Positions 42,661 to 51,249 of a stretch of DNA of 64,000 nucleotides are shown piece after piece; positions within the stretch are counted from its first letter, which is position 1, and each line of letters begins with the position of its first letter. This DNA is from Pedobacter ureilyticus (GTDB lineage: Bacteria; Bacteroidota; Bacteroidia; Sphingobacteriales; Sphingobacteriaceae). Both the position numbers and the translations under genes were made by a program. The stretch covers positions 36,934 to 100,933 of the forward strand of contig NZ_SSHJ01000019.1 in assembly GCF_005925345.1 (NCBI RefSeq), given 5' to 3'. The notes under the pieces are model-generated. The model was given only the letters and a program-made list of their open reading frames with translations. It did not search any database and was not told where the DNA came from.

Positions 42661-44577
42661 ATGATAAACCCATTTAGTAAATTGGGGATAAGTGATGACG
42701 TTGTTAATGCCGTAAAAGAGCTAGGATTCGAAAATCCTACGCCTATTCAGGAGCAATCTATTCCTGTACTGTTAGAAGGTAGTAACGACTTTGTTGGTTT
42801 GGCCCAAACAGGAACAGGAAAAACAGCCGCATTTGGTTTGCCGCTGTTAGAATTAATAGACTTTAAGAGCAATAAACCGCAGGCACTAATTTTGTGCCCA
42901 ACGCGTGAGCTATGTCTGCAGATTGCAAACGACATCAAAAATTTCTCTAAAAACACGCAGAATGCACACGTGGTTGCCGTTTACGGTGGCGCTAACATTA
43001 TGCAACAACTACGCGAAATACGCAATGGCGTACAAATTGTAGTGGCCACGCCCGGCCGTATGTTAGATATTATTGGCCGTAAAGCCATTGATTTTACTAA
43101 CGTTAAATATGTAGTATTGGATGAGGCAGATGAAATGTTAAATATGGGCTTCCAAGAAGACATCAACGACATTTTATCGACCACACCAGACGATAAAAAA
43201 ACATGGTTATTCTCTGCAACGATGCCTCCTGAGGTTCGCAGGATAGCTAAAAACTACATGGAAAATCCTGTAGAGTTAACCATGGGCACAAAAAACACTG
43301 GTAACGTAAACATTGAACATGAGTATTACATTGTAAAAGCTCGTGATAAATATGCAGCCTTAAAACGTATTGTAGATTATAATCCAGATATTTTTGCAGT
43401 AGTATTCTGTAAAACTAAAATGGATACACAAGATGTTGCCGAGCATTTAATTAAAGATGGTTACAATGCTGATGCTTTACACGGAGATTTATCTCAACAA
43501 CAACGTGATAAGGTAATGCAACGTTTCCGTGATCGTAACATGCAATTGTTAATTGCTACTGATGTTGCTGCTCGTGGTATCGATGTAAACAACGTTACGC
43601 ACGTAATTAATTATGCATTGCCTGATGAAATTGAAAGTTACACCCACCGCTCTGGCCGTACTGGTCGTGCTGGTAAAACTGGTGTTTCTATCTGCATCAT
43701 CAATGCTAAAGAAACCGGAAAAATACGCCAGATTGAAAGAATTATTGGTAAACAATTTACAAAGGCAGAATTACCAACCGGTTTTGATGTTTGCGAAAAA
43801 CAATTGTTCGGATTAATTCACCGTGTACACAATGTAGAAGTAAACGAGGAGCAAATCGACAAATATATGTCGAGAATTAACGACGAATTTGCCGATTTGA
43901 GCAAAGAGGATGTAATCAAGAAATTTGCTTCGTTAGAGTTTAATCGTTTCTTAGAATACTACCAAAACGCACCAGACCTTAACTTAAGTGCTGACGATCG
44001 TTTTGAAAGAGGCGAACGCGGTGACAGAAGAGAACGCGGCGAGCGTGGTGAAAGAGGAGGTAGAGGTGCCGAAGCAGGTTACTCACGTTTGTTTATTAAT
44101 GTTGGCTCGGTAGACGAATTTACCAGAGGCGACTTATTAAGCTTCGTTTGCAATAATGGTAAGATTAGCGGAAAAGCCGTAGGTAAAATTGACCTAAAAG
44201 GTGTTTTCTCTTTCGTAGAGGTAGAAAGTGCTGTAGCTGAAACGCTTTTGGCTAACTTTAAAGACGTACAATACAACGGTAGAGAAGTTAGAATTGAAAA
44301 AAGTGGCGAAGCTCCTGTTGGCAGAGGCGGTGAAAGAAGAAGTGGCGGCGGCTATAGAGGTGGAAATGGTGGAGAGAGAAGAAGCGGTGGTTACGGTGGC
44401 GGTGAGCGTAGAGGCGACAGAAGAGGCGGTGAGCGTTCTGGCAGCGGAAGACGTGGAGAACGCTCTGGCGGCGGTAGCGAAGGTGGTTTCAGAGATTTCT
44501 CTGGCCGTAGTCGTGAAGAAAGAAGCGCTGGTAGCGGAAGACGTGAAGGCGGAGAACGTTCTAGACGTAGATCTTAG
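42661..44577 (+). CDS. DEAD-box ATP-dependent RNA helicase with DbpA-like RNA-binding domain and RGG-like tail
   Basis: A 638-residue RNA helicase. The motifs run in order: Q motif GFENPTPIQEQ (residues 23-33), Walker A AQTGTGKT near 56, PTRELC near 80, DEAD near 155, SAT near 185, and HRSGRTGRAGKTG near 325. A DbpA-type RNA-recognition domain follows at about 475-550 (YSRLFINVGSVDEFTRGDLL). The tail (about 445-470 and 555-638) is Gly/Arg/Glu-rich, with many GGER and RRGG units, likely disordered and RNA-binding. It should act in ribosome assembly or cold adaptation (CsdA/DeaD role). It ends in a very strong terminator. Confidence 0.95.
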   Translation: MINPFSKLGISDDVVNAVKELGFENPTPIQEQSIPVLLEGSNDFVGLAQTGTGKTAAFGLPLLELIDFKSNKPQALILCPTRELCLQIANDIKNFSKNTQNAHVVAVYGGANIMQQLREIRNGVQIVVATPGRMLDIIGRKAIDFTNVKYVVLDEADEMLNMGFQEDINDILSTTPDDKKTWLFSATMPPEVRRIAKNYMENPVELTMGTKNTGNVNIEHEYYIVKARDKYAALKRIVDYNPDIFAVVFCKTKMDTQDVAEHLIKDGYNADALHGDLSQQQRDKVMQRFRDRNMQLLIATDVAARGIDVNNVTHVINYALPDEIESYTHRSGRTGRAGKTGVSICIINAKETGKIRQIERIIGKQFTKAELPTGFDVCEKQLFGLIHRVHNVEVNEEQIDKYMSRINDEFADLSKEDVIKKFASLEFNRFLEYYQNAPDLNLSADDRFERGERGDRRERGERGERGGRGAEAGYSRLFINVGSVDEFTRGDLLSFVCNNGKISGKAVGKIDLKGVFSFVEVESAVAETLLANFKDVQYNGREVRIEKSGEAPVGRGGERRSGGGYRGGNGGERRSGGYGGGERRGDRRGGERSGSGRRGERSGGGSEGGFRDFSGRSREERSAGSGRREGGERSRRRS

Positions 44578-44588
44578 TTTTAAGTTCA

Positions 44589-44637
44589 CAATAAAACAAC
44601 AATGCCCCGAAATTTTCGGGGCATTGTTGTTTTATTG
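44589..44637. terminator. Exceptionally long perfect terminator hairpin (24 bp)
   Basis: The bases 44589-44612 and 44614-44637 are exact reverse complements, with the core GCCCCGAAA/TTTCGGGGC and A/T-rich flanks, so it can work in both directions. It separates the converging helicase and 44687 genes. Confidence 0.9.
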
Positions 44638-44686
44638 GAGTTTGCAGTTTTAGCCACCTACCGGGAATCGCATTGTAAAGTGCCAG

Positions 44687-45022
44687 CTATTGAACTGGCC
44701 TAGTTCTAATTTGGCTAGCTTTCAAATAAATTTTAGCTCCTTTTTTATTAATGTAATATTTTCGGTTTTTACCATCAATGTAAACATTAGAGCCATCTGG
44801 CGCCATCTTACCTTTATAAGTCTGGTCAACTACTTTAGCTCCGCCTTTAACTGCAACTTCTGCTGTTTTATTACCTACTGTGGCAGCCCCCTTTTTTACA
44901 GCCTTACCAGTTTTTTGTATTGCCTTACCTACTTCTGTTTTCTTTTCTTGGGCATTAACATTTGTTGCAAATAAGGCCGCCACAAACATAGCGGCTAAGC
45001 CTAATAAATATCTCTTTTTCAT
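44687..45022 (-). CDS. Small secreted alkaline protein of unknown function
   Basis: A 111-residue protein with a signal peptide (MKKRYLLGLAAMFVAALFATNVNA). The mature part begins with a Lys-rich amphipathic repeat stretch (VGKAIQKTGKAVKKGAATVGNKTAEVAVKGGAKV), resembling the KxGKAVKKG pattern of small stress or surface proteins, and ends in a short YIDGKNRKYYINKKGAKIYLK motif. No catalytic residues. The ATG at 45022 is preferred to the upstream one at 45052, as it begins the signal peptide. Function unknown; single gene. Confidence 0.7.
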   Translation of the reverse strand: MKKRYLLGLAAMFVAALFATNVNAQEKKTEVGKAIQKTGKAVKKGAATVGNKTAEVAVKGGAKVVDQTYKGKMAPDGSNVYIDGKNRKYYINKKGAKIYLKASQIRTRPVQ

Positions 45023-45093
45023 CTTATTAAGTTTATGATGAGTAGAGAACAAATAAAAAATGAATTTGGTTTGATGTTTTAAATATGCGTATG

Positions 45094-46095
45094 TTAACTC
45101 AACTTTTCAGTTAGCAACTTCATCTCTACATGAGGAGATTTTCGTTCATATAAAATTTGATAAACAGCTTCGCAAATCGGCATATCTACTTTATATTTCT
45201 CGTTAATCAAGTGCATAGAGTTTGCCGCATAGTAACCTTCGGCAATCATATTCATTTCCAACTGGGCCGATTTTACGGTGTAGCCCTTTCCTATCATGTT
45301 ACCAAAAGTTCTATTTCTACTAAATTGCGAATAGGCGGTAACCATCAAATCGCCTAGATAGGCAGATTCTTTGATATCTCTTGCTATTGGATGCACTACG
45401 CCAACAAACCTTTCAATTTCGCGGATGGCATTTGAGATGAGTACCGCCTGAAAATTATCACCGTAGCCAACAGCATGACAAATTCCACTAGCCACCGCGT
45501 AGATGTTTTTCAATACCGCAGCATACTCTGTTCCAAAAATATCATCAGAAATATTAGTTTTGATGTATCGAGTATTCAAATATCCAGCAAATTTAGCTGC
45601 TACATTTACATCGGTACAAGCAATGGTTAAGTAAGAAAGCTTTTCTAAAGCCACCTCTTCTGCATGGCAAGGCCCACTAATTACTAAAATATCTTCATAA
45701 GGCAATTCGTATTTCTCATGTAAAAAGTCGCCAATAATTAAGTTATCTTCTGGTACAATTCCTTTAATTGCCGAGATTACTTTCTTTCCTTTAAACTGTG
45801 ATGGCGTAATATCTTTAAGCGTATCTCTCAGAAATGCAGCTGGCACGTTCAGTATCACACAGTCGGCTTCGGAAATGATCTGAGCAATGTCTGAAGAAAC
45901 ATTTTCTGATTTCAGTTTTATCTCAACCGCACTTAAATAACTCGGATTGTGTTTGTAGTTTCTAATATGCGCTATAGCTTCTTCATTCCGCATCCACCAA
46001 AAAATCTCTTTATCTTTTTCATTATCGGAAAGCATTTTGATAATGGCCGTTGCCCAACTTCCACCACCAATCATGGCTATCTTAGGTGCACTCAT
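45094..46095 (-). CDS. gpsA: NAD(P)H-dependent glycerol-3-phosphate dehydrogenase
   Basis: GpsA reduces dihydroxyacetone phosphate to sn-glycerol-3-phosphate for phospholipid synthesis. The Rossmann motif IGGGSWATAI is at residues 8-17; SGPCHAEEV (about 140), the catalytic Lys in YAAVLKNIYAVASG (about 195) and ESAYLGDLMVTAYSQFSRNR (about 245) match the family. From ATG 46095 the protein has 333 residues. An upstream ATG at 46131 would add MFRRITSLINID, not typical for the family. It lies downstream of the adaptor gene, across an 11-bp inverted repeat that probably ends that transcript. Confidence 0.95.
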   Translation of the reverse strand: MSAPKIAMIGGGSWATAIIKMLSDNEKDKEIFWWMRNEEAIAHIRNYKHNPSYLSAVEIKLKSENVSSDIAQIISEADCVILNVPAAFLRDTLKDITPSQFKGKKVISAIKGIVPEDNLIIGDFLHEKYELPYEDILVISGPCHAEEVALEKLSYLTIACTDVNVAAKFAGYLNTRYIKTNISDDIFGTEYAAVLKNIYAVASGICHAVGYGDNFQAVLISNAIREIERFVGVVHPIARDIKESAYLGDLMVTAYSQFSRNRTFGNMIGKGYTVKSAQLEMNMIAEGYYAANSMHLINEKYKVDMPICEAVYQILYERKSPHVEMKLLTEKLS

Positions 46096-46143
46096 ATCTA
46101 TATTAATTAGGCTAGTTATCCTTCTAAACAAGGGGTAAAAACA

Positions 46144-46184
46144 AAAGGTTTAAAAAAATGCGATATGCACTTCTTTAAACCTTT
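46144..46184 (-). terminator. Terminator-like inverted repeat after the adaptor gene
   Basis: AAAGGTTTAAA (46144-46154) and TTTAAACCTTT (46174-46184) are perfect 11-bp reverse complements with a 19-base loop and a following T-rich stretch on the minus strand. Confidence 0.55.
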
Positions 46185-46217
46185 GCAAAAATAATTAAAT
46201 ATTATGATTTGTGGCGC

Positions 46218-47567
46218 TTACTTTTTATCTCCAGAAGTAAAAAGCTTATCCTTAGTGGTTTTTTCTACTTTTAAGCCATCTTTAAGTTTATTTTGTATAG
46301 CAGAATAAGGTCCAGATACGATTTCTTGCCCCGCTTTAAGTCCTGTTTTTACAATAATAAACTGATCGTTCTGAATACCTGTGGTTACCTCTGCTTTTTT
46401 AACTGTAGAAGCTTTCGCATCAAACAAGTAAACATATTGCTTCACCTGCTTATCATTAAGCTTGCTTTTTTGTTTTTCCGCATCTTCTTGCGAAGTTCCC
46501 TTATTGTCATCAGACTTGGTATCAGTAAAAACTGCCTGTATCGGCACTGCCATTCCTTTTACCGTTTCGCTTTCAATATCAACCGTTGCCGAAAGCCCTG
46601 GCCTAAATGGCGATGGCAAATCTTTAGCGCCACCTTTCACAGAGTTATATGATTCTGCCAATAATCTCACTTTTACAGAGAAGTTAGTTACCTGATCTAC
46701 CGAAGTGGTGGCCGTACCTACCGCAGTAGACGAACTAGCAATTTCGGTTACCAAACCTCTAAATTTTTTACCAGCAAAGGCATCTACTTCTACGGTAGCG
46801 CTATCGCCTAAGCTCACTCGGTTAATGTCATTCTCGTTCACATCTACATTTACCTCCATACTGGTTAAGTTAGAAATACGCATAATCTCTGTACCTGCCA
46901 TTTGCGAAGTACCCAAAATACGATCGCCAAGCTCAATTGAAAGCTTAGAAACTACCCCGTCAACTGGAGCATAAATAGTGGTTCTTGCTAAGTTCGCACC
47001 TGCTTCTTTAACGCTTGCACCAGTTTGCTCTAAGTTAAACTTAGCACCAGTTACACCTTCTTTTGCGCTGGCCAAGGTAGATTTTGCAGTCAAGTAAGTT
47101 GCTTTAGCATTATCAAATTCTGCTGCCGATATTACTTTTTTATTGAACAACTCCACATTACGTTTGTAGGTTGCCTCTGCATTTACGAAGTTGGCTTCTG
47201 CTTGTACCAATTGTTGTTGTGCCGAAGCTACACTTGCTTTTTGTGCATTATAAGAAGCAACTGTACGCTCGTAGCTAGATTGTAAAATATCTGGACGCAC
47301 TTTACAAAGCAACTGCCCTTTCTTTACCACATCGCCTTCCTTTACCAAAAGCTCGGTTACTTCTCCAGAAACTTCGGAGCTTAGTTTAACTTCTGTTTCT
47401 GGTTGTATTTTCCCACTTGCGGTTACCGTTTCTATTACCGTTTTATCTCCTACTTTTTCTACCGTCACTTTTTCCGCGTTCTCTTTACCAATTACACCTG
47501 TAACTTTTAAGACAACGATCAGCAGTATCACAGCTACTGCGCCTATTAAAATGTGTTTTAACTTCAT
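46218..47567 (-). CDS. Periplasmic adaptor subunit (HlyD/MacA-like membrane fusion protein)
   Basis: A 449-residue membrane fusion protein. A single N-terminal membrane helix (residues 5-24) is followed by a biotinyl-lipoyl half-motif (VKLSSEVSGEVTELLVKEGDVVKKGQLL), a long coiled coil (about 95-190, rich in Ala/Gln/Glu), the second lipoyl half, beta-barrel and membrane-proximal domains (about 200-430). It links an inner-membrane pump to an outer-membrane TolC channel. The TolC gene is 67 bp upstream on the same strand, but no MacB, RND or MFS pump gene is next to it, so its partner must be elsewhere. Confidence 0.92.
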   Translation of the reverse strand: MKLKHILIGAVAVILLIVVLKVTGVIGKENAEKVTVEKVGDKTVIETVTASGKIQPETEVKLSSEVSGEVTELLVKEGDVVKKGQLLCKVRPDILQSSYERTVASYNAQKASVASAQQQLVQAEANFVNAEATYKRNVELFNKKVISAAEFDNAKATYLTAKSTLASAKEGVTGAKFNLEQTGASVKEAGANLARTTIYAPVDGVVSKLSIELGDRILGTSQMAGTEIMRISNLTSMEVNVDVNENDINRVSLGDSATVEVDAFAGKKFRGLVTEIASSSTAVGTATTSVDQVTNFSVKVRLLAESYNSVKGGAKDLPSPFRPGLSATVDIESETVKGMAVPIQAVFTDTKSDDNKGTSQEDAEKQKSKLNDKQVKQYVYLFDAKASTVKKAEVTTGIQNDQFIIVKTGLKAGQEIVSGPYSAIQNKLKDGLKVEKTTKDKLFTSGDKK

Positions 47568-47634
47568 AATTATTTAATATGCTTATCCGTAATAAGGTAG
47601 GACAAGTTGTGGTTTATTCTTTAATGTTTACTAC

Positions 47635-49077
47635 TTAAAATACAATTTGTTTGCCTAAATAATAATCTATCACTTTTGATTTGAACAACAGATCATATTT
47701 AGCCTGTATCATATCAATTTCGGCTTTGTTTCTATTTGTTTGCGCCGTACTAAACTCTACCGAGTTGGCTAAACCAACATTATAGCGTTGCTCAATCACA
47801 TAAAATGCATCTTTCTGTGCTGCAAAAGCGTTGGTTGTAGATTGGTATCTACTTTCTGCAGCTCTTAAATCAGCAACTGCCTGAAAAATAACTTTATTGA
47901 GATTGTTTTTAGAAAGCTGTTCATCAACTTGAGCATTCTGGTAATTGATTTTTGCTCTTCTCACATTTGAACGAGCTTGAAAACCATTAAAAATTGGAAT
48001 AGAGAGACTAAATCCAATAAACTGGTTAAAGTTGTCTTGAATCTGCGAGCCAAAGCTATAATTGGACAAAGTTCTCAGGATATCTGGAACTTCATTTACA
48101 ACGGCTTGTTGCGTACCTTGTACTTTTCCAATAACAACCTCTTTAAGACCATTATTTACTTCTGTTACTTTTGGTTTTATGCTAGAATAGTTGGAACCTA
48201 CGCCGCCACCAAATGATAAACGGGGATAATAAGTTCCTCTTGCAACATCAATGGCTTTTTCTGCTGCCTGAGCTCTTAAAGAAGCCAACCTAATATCAGG
48301 AAAAGCATTCATCGCGATAGAAACTACCTCTGGCGCACTGTAAGTATTTTTTGCGATAGCTATCGCATCAACTATCGGTGCTTGCACTTCAAACTTATTG
48401 TCAGATGGCAATTCCATCAATTGGTTAAGAGTAAGGTAAGAGATGCTTAAATTATTTTGCGCATTGGTAACTTCAAGCTCAGAAACCGCAACTTGAGATT
48501 TTGATTGTGAAATATCGGCTAGGGTTTTGTTACCTACATCTAGCAATTGTTGCTGCTGATTTAAGGTTTGCTTGGCTACTTCTAACTGTTGTTGTGCAGC
48601 CTTTAACAAATCCTTATTAAATAAAATTTGCATATAAGAGGTAACTACCTGCAAAATCAAATCATTCTTTATTTTTTCAACATTGGTTTTATCTGCGGCC
48701 AGCAAAAGTTTATTCTGTTTAATCTGATTAACTTTTTGTCCTCCAGCAAATAAATCTACGCTAGCGGATAAACTACCATTAGCAGAGTTAAATTGCTGGC
48801 TGATAAATTGATTGGTAGAAGGGTCGATACTACGCCCAAAATTTCGGTTACCACTAGCGTTTGCATTTAAGCTGGGCAACAAAGCGTTTTTAGATTGCTT
48901 AAAATTCTCATCGCTTAAAGCCGCACTAAATATAGCCTGTTTAACCTGCAAGTTATTACTTAGCGTTTTCTCTACCGCCTGCTGAATGGTAATTACTTCT
49001 TGAGCAGAGGCTGTAAAGCCAGTCATAGACAGGGCAAATGCCGCAAACAAAAAGTTTATTTTGGAAGATTGTCTCAT
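47635..49077 (-). CDS. TolC-family outer-membrane efflux protein
   Basis: A 480-residue outer-membrane factor with a signal peptide ending TASAQ (residue 26). Two long coiled-coil repeats (about 105-225 and 320-450) are characteristic, with DNA-encoded motifs such as ANASGNRNFGRSIDPSTNQ in the first beta segment and NVGLANSVEFSTAQTNRNKAEID in the second helical pair. It should form the trimeric channel used by the adaptor encoded 67 bp downstream. Divergent from the polysaccharide deacetylase gene. The pump is not encoded here. Confidence 0.93.
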   Translation of the reverse strand: MRQSSKINFLFAAFALSMTGFTASAQEVITIQQAVEKTLSNNLQVKQAIFSAALSDENFKQSKNALLPSLNANASGNRNFGRSIDPSTNQFISQQFNSANGSLSASVDLFAGGQKVNQIKQNKLLLAADKTNVEKIKNDLILQVVTSYMQILFNKDLLKAAQQQLEVAKQTLNQQQQLLDVGNKTLADISQSKSQVAVSELEVTNAQNNLSISYLTLNQLMELPSDNKFEVQAPIVDAIAIAKNTYSAPEVVSIAMNAFPDIRLASLRAQAAEKAIDVARGTYYPRLSFGGGVGSNYSSIKPKVTEVNNGLKEVVIGKVQGTQQAVVNEVPDILRTLSNYSFGSQIQDNFNQFIGFSLSIPIFNGFQARSNVRRAKINYQNAQVDEQLSKNNLNKVIFQAVADLRAAESRYQSTTNAFAAQKDAFYVIEQRYNVGLANSVEFSTAQTNRNKAEIDMIQAKYDLLFKSKVIDYYLGKQIVF

Positions 49078-49160
49078 AAATTTAGTTCACAATTATAAAT
49101 AAACAGCAGCTGGTTTTCTGTAAATTTTAAAGTACACACCTTAAATATTACTTTTACAGC

Positions 49161-49889
49161 ATGTACACCGTTAGGCCACCTTTTTTTCTTAAATGGTTTT
49201 ACCCCAATTTAATTTGGAATAGAGAGCGTAAAGATACCAAAGAAAAAATCGTTTACCTTACCTTTGACGATGGACCAATACCAAATGTTACAGATTTTGT
49301 ATTAAATACCTTAAATAGCTTTGGCATTAAAGCTACTTTTTTTTGTATTGGCGATAACATACAAAAGCATCCGCAAGTATTTGAACGCATTAAAAACGAA
49401 GGCCACGCCATTGGCAACCATACTTACAATCATTTAAAAGGCTGGAAAACCGATGACAAAACTTACGTAAATAATTTTTGGAAATGCCAAGAATTAACCG
49501 GCACCAATTTGTTTCGCCCACCGTATGGAAGGATTAAGAAAAGCCAAATCAGGCAATTGGTTGCGAGTTATGAGTTACCAGTTACCAGAAACCCACAAAA
49601 CACGACCTACCGCTCAACACTCAATTCGGCGCAAGACTTAGAACATATAAACTCGCAACCCGCAACCCGCAACTCACAACTTCAAATAGTAATGTGGGAT
49701 GTGCTAAGTGGCGATTTCGACATCAATCTTTCTTCAGAAAAGTGTTACCAAAATGTAGTTAAAAATACAAGAAATGGTTCTATCATTGTATTTCACGATA
49801 GTTTAAAAGCTTGGGATCGGCTCGAGTATGCTTTACCAAGAGCTATTGAATTTCTGTTGAAAGAAGGTTATGGGTTTAAAACCTTGTAG
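49161..49889 (+). CDS. Polysaccharide deacetylase-family protein with in-frame repeat insertion
   Basis: A 242-residue CE4-type deacetylase (NodB homology) that should remove N- or O-acetyl groups from chitin-like or peptidoglycan sugars. The metal and catalytic motifs are present: TFDDGP (residues 34-39), GNHTYNH near 88, RPPYGR near 120, and MWDVLSGDFD plus IVFHDS in the C-terminal part. Between QIRQL and QIVMWDV (about residues 134-174) is an insertion of about 40 residues, encoded by a heptad-repeat hairpin; related proteins join these parts directly. No signal peptide is evident, so it may be cytosolic. The insertion could be tolerated or affect activity. Confidence 0.92.
   Translation: MYTVRPPFFLKWFYPNLIWNRERKDTKEKIVYLTFDDGPIPNVTDFVLNTLNSFGIKATFFCIGDNIQKHPQVFERIKNEGHAIGNHTYNHLKGWKTDDKTYVNNFWKCQELTGTNLFRPPYGRIKKSQIRQLVASYELPVTRNPQNTTYRSTLNSAQDLEHINSQPATRNSQLQIVMWDVLSGDFDINLSSEKCYQNVVKNTRNGSIIVFHDSLKAWDRLEYALPRAIEFLLKEGYGFKTL
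49560..49680. repeat. Heptad-repeat hairpin element inserted in frame in the deacetylase gene
   Basis: The left arm is GTTGCGA, GTTATGA, GTTACCA, GTTACCA (49560-49587). The right arm (49653-49680) is TCGCAAC, CCGCAAC, CCGCAAC, TCACAAC, which on the other strand reads GTTGTGA, GTTGCGG, GTTGCGG, GTTGCGA. The frame stays open throughout. Confidence 0.88.
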
Positions 49890-50051
49890 CAGATTACATC
49901 ATCAAGACTTAGCTTACAGACGTTCTTCTGATGACCTTTAAAAATGACTACAAATAATTTAAGTTTAAATTGTGGATTTAGCAGTTTTTTCTCATCCTTA
50001 ACATTAAGATCACAAACAACCATTATTTTAGCTTTTTAATCAAACTTAATT

Positions 50052-50978
50052 ATGAAATTATTTCAATCTATTTTATTGCTCTCTAATGTCCTACTTACAT
50101 TTTCATTAAGTGCTCAAGAAAAGGAACTAACAGTAAGCAGCAAAAGAAACGACGATAAAAGCGTAACGCTTACCGCCGAAAAATCATCTCCAGGCACCTA
50201 TACCGTTGTTTTAAACTTCAGAGAATTGTCTAACACCAGTAGCGCAGGCGAACCAGCCTACAAAGTAAAACACAGTGGCGACAACTTCCTCACGCTAACA
50301 CCCGACAACAAGAACCAGGGAATTAGCTATTCTTATAGCTACAGCTTTATTCGGGGCGAATTGAACCCTAAATTTAATCCACTTTTTGTATATGCACTGC
50401 CTTATGGCAACGGGAAAAAAACCAGAGCAATAGAATCTAGCTTTTTAAGAGCAACTTACTTTGGTGCTACTGCTCCAGCCGATTGGAAAGCTTATCGGTT
50501 CTATACAGAAGAAGCCGACACCGTAACCGCTATAAGAAAAGGGATTGTAGTTAGCGTATCTGATGTTTATGACCAAGACACCAAAGATGTAAAATACACC
50601 AGCAAAGTAAATACGGTAATTGTAGAGCATGCCGATGGCACCCTAGCAAATTACAAAGGTTTTAAGAAAGGCATTTTCGTAAAAGAAGGGCAAACTGTAT
50701 TTCCTGGCACACCACTAGGAATGAACGACATCACAAACGAGCGCTATGGCATTTCGTTAATGATTACCTATTTAAAATCTGCAAATTTCGGCAGCAATAA
50801 AAACACAGATTCTAAAGACAGTGAAAGTCTTTATGGCTTCATTACTCCTTATTTTTCTACCATAGAAAACTCGAATGGAATTTTAACTAGTCAAAAATAT
50901 TACAGTTCTGCAATTACACCAGAAATCATCCAAAAAGAGATGACAAAAAAGGAATTAAAAAATTTGGCGAAGAAGTAA
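50052..50978 (+). CDS. M23-like secreted protein with degenerate catalytic site
   Basis: A 308-residue exported protein (signal peptide to about residue 22, LSAQEK). The region 140-270 resembles the LytM/M23 endopeptidase fold: AIRKGIVVSV, TVIVEHADGTLANYKGF, VFPGTPLG at the right spacing. But the HxH at the end of the fold, where metallopeptidases have HLHFE, is replaced by YGISLMITY, and the first histidine-aspartate pair is absent. So metal binding and peptidoglycan cleavage are unlikely; it may bind instead of cut cell-wall peptides. The gene is monocistronic after the deacetylase. Confidence 0.7.
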   Translation: MKLFQSILLLSNVLLTFSLSAQEKELTVSSKRNDDKSVTLTAEKSSPGTYTVVLNFRELSNTSSAGEPAYKVKHSGDNFLTLTPDNKNQGISYSYSYSFIRGELNPKFNPLFVYALPYGNGKKTRAIESSFLRATYFGATAPADWKAYRFYTEEADTVTAIRKGIVVSVSDVYDQDTKDVKYTSKVNTVIVEHADGTLANYKGFKKGIFVKEGQTVFPGTPLGMNDITNERYGISLMITYLKSANFGSNKNTDSKDSESLYGFITPYFSTIENSNGILTSQKYYSSAITPEIIQKEMTKKELKNLAKK

Positions 50979-50998
50979 AACGATGTGCTTTAACCATA

Positions 50999-51065
50999 TT
51001 TACAAATACGAACTGTTTATCATTTGTAAACTTCAATTGTTCGCCCTACTTTAACACTGTAAAGT
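50999..51065. other. Two inverted repeats downstream of the M23-like gene
   Basis: TTTACAAAT (50999-51007) is mirrored by ATTTGTAAA (51022-51030), and ACTTTA (51048-51053) by TAAAGT (51060-51065). They may end the M23-like transcript or be operators for acnB. Confidence 0.4.
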
Positions 51066-51087
51066 CTAAGATAATCGCCCGTTTAAA

Positions 51088-51118
51088 TTGTATTTAAAGG
51101 TTGATTTTTGTATTTTTG
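51088..51118 (+). promoter_or_regulatory. acnB promoter (TTG-N20-TATTTTTG)
   Basis: TTG (51088-51090), a 20-base spacer and TATTTTTG (51111-51118) match the Bacteroidota consensus. The leader to the ATG at 51250 would be about 125 bases. Confidence 0.75.
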
Positions 51119-51249
51119 TTTGGATTAAAAATTGAACTATTTTAATCATAAACAAACACAAATTTAATATACAAACCATTGTTCCTTTTTGCCAAAAAGC
51201 GAGCTCTCAATTGTTCATTAGCTTTTAGCAAAAAAACAACCCATCTAAG

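Noticed and set aside
44194..44589. Long antisense ORF in the 3' end of the helicase gene
   Set aside because: It mirrors the GGER repeat coding; its Ser/Thr/Ala runs are what the complement of Gly/Arg/Glu repeats gives.
44294..44653. 119-codon ORF overlapping the helicase tail and terminator
   Set aside because: It is a frame-shifted reading of the Gly/Arg-rich repeats (Val/Glu/Ala runs) and runs through the terminator hairpin.
44682..44699. GCCAG/CTGGC hairpin at the end of the small secreted protein gene
   Set aside because: The stem is only 5 bp and no T-run follows on the minus strand, so it is not called a terminator.
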